Shown: positions 55,647 through 60,980 of the stretch, piece by piece
Numbering within the stretch: position 1 is the stretch's first letter
How the letters are laid out: each line of letters begins with the position of its first letter
Assembly (NCBI GenBank): GCA_017483185.1
Contig: JAFULM010000040.1
Location: 1-60,980, forward strand
Reading direction: 5' to 3'
Origin: Prevotella sp.
GTDB lineage: Bacteria; Bacteroidota; Bacteroidia; Bacteroidales; Bacteroidaceae
Length of the DNA stretch: 60,980 nt
Made by a program: the position numbers and the translations under genes
Notes under the pieces: generated by a model
The model's database searches: none
What the model saw: only the letters and a program-made list of their open reading frames with translations
What the model was told of the DNA's origin: nothing

Positions 55647-56129
55647 TTATTTTCTGCTGCCGTACTGCTGGTCGAGGTTAAAGATGGCCGAGTCGCCCAT
55701 CTTCTTGATGCGGTCAACGATGCCGGATGCAGTCGCTTCCTCCTCAACCTGTTCGCGGACGAAGCCCCAGAGGAAGTCCTGAGTGGCCTTGTCGTTCTCT
55801 GCGGAAGCGATGTCAACAAGCTCGTCAATCCAGCGTGAAACCTTGCACTCGTGTTCATAGACAGCCTCGAACACTTCCAATGGAGTTCCCCACTGTGTCG
55901 GCACGGCTTCAATCTGGCCTACGACAGCTGTTCCGCCACGCTTGATGACGTAGTCTGCCATCTGATAGGCGTGGTCCATCTCCTCCTGTGACTGCTTCTT
56001 CATCCATGTTGCGAAGCCCGTGAAGCCCTCTTTATCGAAATAGAAGGCCATAGAGAGATAAAGATTGGCCGACCAGATTTCTCTTGCGATTTGCGCGTTG
56101 ATAGCGTCTTGCAATTTTTGTGTAATCAT
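55647..56129 (-). CDS. Ferritin
   Basis: 160 residues, a non-haem ferritin of FtnA type. The ferroxidase ligands are in AREIW (Glu17), QSQEEMDHAYQ (Glu50, His53) and the later helices (VYEHE, near 94). It forms a 24-subunit shell that stores iron as ferric mineral in the cytoplasm and protects against iron-driven oxidative damage. The gene stands alone, with its own promoter and terminator. Confidence 0.95.
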   Translation of the reverse strand: MITQKLQDAINAQIAREIWSANLYLSMAFYFDKEGFTGFATWMKKQSQEEMDHAYQMADYVIKRGGTAVVGQIEAVPTQWGTPLEVFEAVYEHECKVSRWIDELVDIASAENDKATQDFLWGFVREQVEEEATASGIVDRIKKMGDSAIFNLDQQYGSRK

Positions 56130-56185
56130 AATGCTAAAGTTTTATTATAAATGAATGTTGTCTTATTCTTATGTCCGACTGACCA

Positions 56186-56218
56186 CAAAGATACAGCCAT
56201 TTTCCCATAACCGGCAAT
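56186..56218 (-). promoter_or_regulatory. Ferritin promoter
   Basis: On the minus strand ATTG (56218-56215), 21 bases, then TATCTTTG (56193-56186). It leaves a leader of about 50 bases. No recognisable Fur or OxyR box was seen. Confidence 0.65.
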
Positions 56219-56290
56219 CCGGCGGATATTATCTAACAAAGTTTAACTCGATATGACGTCTCTTATGTAATGGCGGCAATCATTTTTATG

Positions 56291-56332
56291 GAAGAGAGGC
56301 CTCCATCCGGATGGAGAGAGGCCTTCTCTTCG
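56291..56332. terminator. Hairpin downstream of clpB
   Basis: GAAGAGAGGCCTCCATCC folds back on GGATGGAGAGAGGCCTTCTCTTC with small bulges. It lies 20 bases after the clpB stop; no clear T-tract on the minus strand. Confidence 0.65.
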
Positions 56333-56351
56333 GGTGTCTTGCCGTTGAAGA

Positions 56352-58943
56352 TTAGTTCTTGAAAACCAGCCGTCCGTCCTCCGCATCTATCGTGATGGGA
56401 CGGTCGCGGTCCACGTCGCCGGCCAGCAAGCGCTTCGACAGGTCGTTGAGCACGTCGCGCTGGATGGCCCGTTTGACCGGACGTGCGCCGAACTCCGGGT
56501 CGTAGCCCGCTTCGGCCAGTGCGTCGATGGCCTCTTCCGTTATGCTGAGCGTGAACCCCTGCGGCGCAAGCATCTTCCTGACAGCGTCCATCTGGAGCCG
56601 CACGACGTCGGCAATCTCCTTCTTGGAGAGCGGCAGAAACATTATCGTCTCGTCGATACGGTTGAGAAACTCCGGCCGTATCGTCTGCTTGAGCATGGCG
56701 AACAGCGATTTGCGGAGCGAGTCAAGCCGTTCGTCCGACAGTGTGCCGCCGCTGCGTTCGGTCTCTTCGCGGATGAGTTGGCTGCCGAGATTGGACGTCA
56801 TTATGATGATGGTGTTCTTGAAGTTGACCACGCGCCCCTTGTTGTCCGTCAACCGTCCGTCGTCGAGCACCTGCAAGAGTATGTTGAACACGTCGGGATG
56901 GGCCTTCTCTATCTCGTCGAAGAGCACCACCGAGTAGGGCTTGCGGCGCACGGCTTCGGTCAGCTGTCCGCCCTCGTCGTAGCCGACATATCCCGGAGGC
57001 GCACCGATGAGGCGGCTCACGCTGAACTTCTCCTGATATTCGCTCATGTCGATTCGCGTCATCATCGTCTCGTCGTTGAACAGATATTCGGCCAGCGCCT
57101 TGGCCAGCTCCGTCTTGCCGACGCCCGTCGTACCGAGGAAGATGAACGACGCAATGGGGCGTTTTGGGTCCTGCAGACCCGCACGGCTGCGGCGCACGGC
57201 GTCGCTCACGGCCCTGATGGCCTCGTCCTGACCGATGACGCGGCGGTGGAGCTCCTCTTCGAGGTGAAGTAGTTTCTCGCGTTCGCTCTGCATCATGCGT
57301 GTCACCGGAATGCCCGTCCAGCGGCTCACGACTTCGGCGATGTCGTCGGCCGTCACCTCTTCGCGTACCATCGCCTCGGCGCCTTGGGCGTCGTGCAGCT
57401 GGCTCTGGATGTTGCGGATGTCGTCTTCGAGCTCTTTCAGCCGGCCGTAGCGTATCTCGGCCACACGCTCGTAGTTGCCTTCGCGCTCGGCGCGTTCGGC
57501 CTCAAAGCGCAGCTGCTCCATCTGGAGCTTGTCCTGCTGTATCCGGTTGACCAGTGTCCGCTCGCCTTCCCATTTGGCCCGCCACTGCTTCTCCTGGTCG
57601 CGCAGGTCGGCGATGTCCTTGTCCAGCTGTGCCAGCTTGGCCGTGTCGTTCTCCCGCTTGATGGCTTCGCGTTCGATTTCGAGTTGCTTCAGCCGTCGCG
57701 TCGTCTCGTCGAGTTCCTCCGGCACGGAGTCACGCTCCATCCTCAGCTTCGCCGCAGCCTCGTCCATGAGGTCGATGGCCTTGTCCGGCAGAAAGCGGTC
57801 GCTGATGTAGCGTTCGGACAGTTGCACGGCGGCTATGCAGGCGTCGTCCTGTATTCTGACCTTGTGGTGGTTCTCGTAGCGTTCTTTCAGTCCGCGGAGT
57901 ATGCTGATGGCGCTCAGCTCGTCCGGCTCGTCGACCATGACGGTCTGGAACCGGCGCTCCAGAGCCTTGTCCTTCTCGAAATACTTCTGATATTCGTTGA
58001 GCGTCGTCGCACCGATGGAGCGCAGTTCGCCGCGGGCCAATGCCGGTTTGAGGATGTTGGCGGCGTCCATCGCGCCCTCACCGCCGCCGGCTCCGACGAG
58101 CGTGTGAATCTCGTCGATGAAGAGGATGATGCGGCCTTCGGCGGCTGTCACTTCGTTGATGACGCTCTTCAGCCGCTCCTCAAACTCACCCTTGTATTTC
58201 GCTCCGGCTACCAGCGCACCCATGTCCAGCGAATAGAGCTGCTTGTCGCGGAGATTGTCCGGCACGTCACCGCGCACGATGCGCTGGGCCAGCCCTTCGA
58301 CGATGGCCGTCTTGCCAGTGCCCGGCTCACCTATCAGTATAGGATTGTTCTTCGTCCGTCGCGAGAGTATCTGCAGCACGCGGCGTATCTCGTCGTCACG
58401 TCCGATGACGGGGTCGAGCTTTCCGGCGCGTGCCAGTTCGACCATGTTCTTGGCGTACTTCTCCAGCGACTGATAGTTGTCGTCGGCGCTTTGCGACTCG
58501 ACCTTGCGTCCCTGCCGCAGTTCGTTGATGGCGGCCTGCATGTCCTTTTCCGTCAGTCCGGCATCCTTCATGATGCGCGAAGCAGTCGAATTGACAGTGA
58601 GCAGAGCCAGCATCAACGGTTCGACGGAAACAAATTCGTCGCCGTTTTTTGTCGCAATGTCCTGCGCACGCTGCAACACGCTGTTGGCCTCGTTGCTCAG
58701 ATAGGGTTGTCCGCCGCCTTGCACACGCGGCAGGTGCTGCATCTCGTGGCTGACGAGAGCCTCGATCTGTTGTCCGTTGACTCCCGCTTTGCGGAATATG
58801 AAGCCGGCCACGTCGCGGCCTTTCGTCAGCAAGCCGTGGAGCAGATGCACCGGTTCGATGCTCTGCTGTCCGCCGGCCTGTGCCGCATTGACGGCTTCCT
58901 GCACGGCTTCCTGTGCCTTGATTGTAAATTTGTCTAATGTCAT
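56352..58943 (-). CDS. clpB: ClpB protein disaggregase
   Basis: 863 residues, full length. The N-domain (1-145, [16 protein letters not shown] and two Clp repeats) precedes NBD1 with Walker A GEPGTGKT (205-212) and [14 protein letters not shown], the coiled-coil M-domain (about 410-520, rich in Glu/Arg), then NBD2 with GTTGVGKT (about 604), [28 protein letters not shown] and the ending [24 protein letters not shown]. It rescues aggregated proteins with DnaK using ATP. A good ribosome site (AGGAGA) lies 7 bases before the ATG. It is not followed by ClpP, and the M-domain identifies it as ClpB, not ClpA/C. Confidence 0.98.
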   Translation of the reverse strand: MTLDKFTIKAQEAVQEAVNAAQAGGQQSIEPVHLLHGLLTKGRDVAGFIFRKAGVNGQQIEALVSHEMQHLPRVQGGGQPYLSNEANSVLQRAQDIATKNGDEFVSVEPLMLALLTVNSTASRIMKDAGLTEKDMQAAINELRQGRKVESQSADDNYQSLEKYAKNMVELARAGKLDPVIGRDDEIRRVLQILSRRTKNNPILIGEPGTGKTAIVEGLAQRIVRGDVPDNLRDKQLYSLDMGALVAGAKYKGEFEERLKSVINEVTAAEGRIILFIDEIHTLVGAGGGEGAMDAANILKPALARGELRSIGATTLNEYQKYFEKDKALERRFQTVMVDEPDELSAISILRGLKERYENHHKVRIQDDACIAAVQLSERYISDRFLPDKAIDLMDEAAAKLRMERDSVPEELDETTRRLKQLEIEREAIKRENDTAKLAQLDKDIADLRDQEKQWRAKWEGERTLVNRIQQDKLQMEQLRFEAERAEREGNYERVAEIRYGRLKELEDDIRNIQSQLHDAQGAEAMVREEVTADDIAEVVSRWTGIPVTRMMQSEREKLLHLEEELHRRVIGQDEAIRAVSDAVRRSRAGLQDPKRPIASFIFLGTTGVGKTELAKALAEYLFNDETMMTRIDMSEYQEKFSVSRLIGAPPGYVGYDEGGQLTEAVRRKPYSVVLFDEIEKAHPDVFNILLQVLDDGRLTDNKGRVVNFKNTIIIMTSNLGSQLIREETERSGGTLSDERLDSLRKSLFAMLKQTIRPEFLNRIDETIMFLPLSKKEIADVVRLQMDAVRKMLAPQGFTLSITEEAIDALAEAGYDPEFGARPVKRAIQRDVLNDLSKRLLAGDVDRDRPITIDAEDGRLVFKN

Positions 58944-59096
58944 GTTTGTCTCCTTTCTTTAATAGTATTCTTGTTCTGCAAACAGAAGAGACAAACACCG
59001 TGCCCGAGGCGTCGCGGCTGTCATTTTGGCAGAGAAGGGTCCGGCCCCCTCCGACTCCCCCAAGGGGGGGAGAGACCTGCGGGATGAGGCATAACC

Positions 59097-59210
59097 AAGT
59101 AGGGGCGTGACTCGTCGCGACCGCCTCGTTGCCAACAGTTTTTGACTTATATATGGCGCGGTTGTTTATGTGTCATGGCGGCGGTCGCGACGGGTCGCGA
59201 CCCTACTTGG
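59097..59210. repeat. TCGCGA hairpin element, degraded left arm
   Basis: Left arm AAGTAGGGGCGTGACTCGTC... (59097-59125) has three changes from the family; the right arm (59180-59210, ...GGGTCGCGACCCTACTTGG) is canonical. Loop about 55 bases. Confidence 0.8.
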
Positions 59211-59286
59211 CGGAGAATATTTCCCTGCCTTTTTTTAATTTAGCTCATATAAGTAAGAATATGTACACGCGCGCAAATCATCTCGC

Positions 59287-59320
59287 AGGCACCCTCCCCT
59301 TGGGGAGGGCCGGGGTGGGG
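59287..59320. repeat. CTCCCCTTGGGGAG repeat
   Basis: GGCACCCTCCCCTTGGGGAG then GGCCGGGG, the reverse complement of the copy at 50688-50715. It lies immediately downstream of the YitT-type gene stop on the minus strand and could act as its terminator hairpin. Confidence 0.7.
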
Positions 59321-59322
59321 CC

Positions 59323-60213
59323 CTATTTCATCTTGTCGAACCCTTCTCCGAACACACCGTTGCAGAACGACTGGGAGACGAGGGCGTTGGGGTCGATGTT
59401 GTTGATGGTGTAGAAGACTTCCTGCGACTCATATTTGCGGGCCAGAACGATCAGTATCTGCACGTCGTGTTTGGAGTACCATCCCTGTCCCTTGATGAGG
59501 GTTACGCCGCGGTTGACCCGCTTGTTGATGGTGTCGGCAATCTTCTCGTACTCCTTGGAGATGATAATGAACTGGACCGTCTGACGCGAACCGTTGATGA
59601 CATAGTCGCAGACGTAGCTCGCAATCAGGGTGAAGGCTATACCGTAGACAATGGTCTCGGTGCTGTGGAAGAGGAAGTAGGACGAGCAGATGATGGAGGT
59701 GTCGATGAACTGCATGGCCCGTCCGAAGCTCATCCGGAAGTACTTGTTGAGCAGGGCGATGATGATGTCCGTGCCTCCCGTCGACCCGTTGTGGGAGAAG
59801 ACGAGTCCGAGACCGGCACCGCCCAGCGCTCCGCCGATCAGGACGTGCATGAACTTGTCTTCGCCGGCCGTGATGATGGGTATCTGCTGGAACACCGGTT
59901 GGAGCAGACTGACCAAGACGGACATGATGGTCACGCCGATGATTGTGCGTATCGTGAACTGGCGGCTTAGGGCGCGGAAGGCGATGAGCAACATCGAGAA
60001 GTTGAGCACCCAGATGGATATACCGGCCGGGAAACCGAGCCAATAGTAGAGCAGGGCCGAAATACCGGCCACACCGCCCATAACTACCTTTTCGGGCAGG
60101 ATGAAGGCGGTATATCCGAACGAATAGAGCAGGATGCCGAGTGTGATGAAGAAGAAGTCCTTATACTGCTGCTTCTTGCTCCTCTGCTTGATGATGTCGG
60201 TCAGTTTTGTCAT
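59323..60213 (-). CDS. YitT-family inner-membrane protein (DUF161 + DUF2179)
   Basis: 296 residues. Five or six membrane helices in the first 200 residues (DFFFITLGILLYSFGYTAFIL, ISIWVLNFSMLLIAF, VTIMSVLVSLLQPVF, VLIGGALGGAGLGLVF, IICSSYFLF, YGIAFTLIASYVCDYV) include the family signatures GVAGISALLYY and SHNGSTGGTDIIIALL. The C-terminal DUF2179 domain (RQTVQFIIISKEYEKIADTI, NRGVTLIKGQGWYS, IDPNALVSQS) is cytoplasmic. The function of the family is unknown, with transport proposed. Monocistronic, with a consensus promoter. Confidence 0.92.
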   Translation of the reverse strand: MTKLTDIIKQRSKKQQYKDFFFITLGILLYSFGYTAFILPEKVVMGGVAGISALLYYWLGFPAGISIWVLNFSMLLIAFRALSRQFTIRTIIGVTIMSVLVSLLQPVFQQIPIITAGEDKFMHVLIGGALGGAGLGLVFSHNGSTGGTDIIIALLNKYFRMSFGRAMQFIDTSIICSSYFLFHSTETIVYGIAFTLIASYVCDYVINGSRQTVQFIIISKEYEKIADTINKRVNRGVTLIKGQGWYSKHDVQILIVLARKYESQEVFYTINNIDPNALVSQSFCNGVFGEGFDKMK

Positions 60214-60240
60214 GGCTTGACGTCTTTTGTTTGTTTAGTG

Positions 60241-60272
60241 CAAAGTTAATTCAATTTTCTGCGCTCACCAAA
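60241..60272 (-). promoter_or_regulatory. Consensus promoter of the YitT-family gene
   Basis: On the minus strand TTTG (60272-60269), exactly 20 bases, then TAACTTTG (60248-60241). The best promoter match in the window with P1 of the ATPase gene; leader about 25 bases. Confidence 0.8.
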
Positions 60273-60445
60273 CGAAAGCCTGTTTTTTTGTAAAGGGAAG
60301 TCTTTAAGGACCTTAAAGACGTTATCTATCGGAAGGACTTTGCCGCTCGATTGTAAAAATCGTTGCTAAAAAAATCCGGACAAACGAAAATGCGAGTATT
60401 TTGCCTCCGAATGGCCTCAAAATCATGTTCGCCAAGCGGCGGTCG

Positions 60446-60553
60446 TGCCGTAGCGGCCCCGCGAGGTTGCAACGGGGCTGCCGCGGGGTTGCAACGAGCG
60501 CCCCGTTGCAAGCCAACGGCGTGCTCGTTGCAGACCAACGGGGCCGCCGCGGC
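60446..60553. repeat. GC-rich palindrome cluster
   Basis: GTTGCAACGGGG, GGGTTGCAACGAGCGCCCCG and CCAACGGCGTGCTCGTT words; the last also occurs at about 24094 and, inverted, near 40970. Here GCCGTAGCGGCC replaces the GCCGTAAGGGCC of the other clusters. Confidence 0.6.
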
Positions 60554-60885
60554 AATGAAAAAGCAACGTTTTGGGCCCGAAAAAGGCGCTTTTCGGCGCT
60601 GAAAAATTGCACAAATCGCGATTTCGCGGGATAACAATCTTACCGTCAGTCGGTTACACTTGCACGCGCTATTTTGCGATATTTGCGACCGTCTGATGTT
60701 TTTTTTGAAATAATGGCAAAATGGAGGCCTTTAAAGGCCTTTTTTAACACTTTTTGTTGGGAAAATTCAGAAAGTGTTGCGGAAAAGTAGGTTCGAACAC
60801 TACTTGGCAGAGGATATAATGTGATAAACCCATTTGGACGCATCTATGTGGGGTAATCTCATTGAGGGCGTAGCAGAACTCCCAC

Positions 60886-60980
60886 AAGTAGGGTCGCGAC
60901 CCGTCGCGACCGCCTCCTTGCTAACTGATACAACACGTTCGATTGGCTTATATGCACGTCCCGTCAGACGATTGATTGTG
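60886..60980. repeat. TCGCGA hairpin element, cut by window end
   Basis: Left arm AAGTAGGGTCGCGACCCGTC... (60886-60917) and most of the loop. The loop matches that of the copy at 23682-23826 (CTAACTGATACAAC, TTATATGCACGT), making these two the closest relatives of the family. Confidence 0.8.

Larger units (their letters stand above)
58944..59322. other. clpB upstream region with repeats
   Basis: No gene. A weak -7-like TCTGTTTG (minus, 58986-58979) may be part of the clpB promoter; no CIRCE element is visible. The rest is a CTCCCC-type repeat (59047-59090), a TCGCGA hairpin and another CTCCCC-type repeat (59287-59320) that may terminate the YitT-type gene. Confidence 0.55.
60214..60980. other. 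Right-edge intergenic region
   Basis: No gene seen. It contains the YitT-type promoter, the palindrome GTCTTTAAGG-A-CCTTAAAGAC (60299-60320 region), a GC-rich cluster (60446-60553), AT-rich repeat flanks and the left part of a TCGCGA hairpin cut by the window edge. Confidence 0.65.

Noticed and set aside
57384-58937. 517-residue plus-strand ORF opposite clpB
   Set aside because: Shadow frame of a highly conserved gene.
60785-60800. tRNA-like GGTTCGAA word
   Set aside because: No acceptor or anticodon stem can be built around it; it lies in degraded repeat sequence.

Overview
The window looks like a chromosomal segment of a Bacteroidales bacterium, most likely Prevotella or a close relative. 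Reasons: SusC/SusD outer-membrane pairs, a one-protein hybrid two-component regulator, Bacteroidetes-type promoters (TTTG, about 20 bases, TAnnTTTG), a secreted-protein C-terminal tail of the GLPKGLYIMNGKK type, and many intergenic hairpin repeats. No rRNA, tRNA, CRISPR, prophage or transposase gene was seen.

Layout. 365-3787 is a large secreted protein with jelly-roll-like and helical repeats. 4441-21975 is a seven-gene plus-strand operon of moderate GC: FAS1 lipoprotein, SusC, SusD, FAS1 lipoprotein, FAS1 lipoprotein, SusC, SusD. It ends at a strong terminator (22007-22047). It has no carbohydrate-active enzyme or regulator of its own.

22259-45853 is a higher-GC pectin (rhamnogalacturonan I) degradation cluster. 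On the plus strand are a double esterase and two PL11-type rhamnogalacturonan lyases, the first carrying a long beta-strand-repeat extension. Converging on them from the minus strand is an operon encoding a GH27 galactosidase, a GH78 rhamnosidase and two GH28 enzymes. After an ATPase gene of unknown role comes the hybrid sensor/AraC regulator that probably controls the cluster. Together these would deacetylate the polymer, cut its backbone, trim galactose/arabinose-type and rhamnose ends and report breakdown products to the regulator. The cluster has no SusC/SusD pair of its own.

45937-49790 (minus) pairs a SusD-less TonB receptor with a purple-acid-phosphatase-like enzyme. Upstream are 10-bp-phased repeats resembling a Pho box. 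The rest is housekeeping: class I fumarase, an HD-domain hydrolase, beta-carbonic anhydrase, an HI0933-type flavoprotein, ferritin, ClpB and a YitT-family membrane protein.

The long intergenic regions are filled by at least four families of palindromic repeats. One is a hairpin with TCGCGA-rich arms and variable loops, present in six places. There is also a 250-bp element resembling a miniature transposon, inserted in a terminator with a 12-bp target duplication. A short promoter-plus-leader sequence occurs three times.
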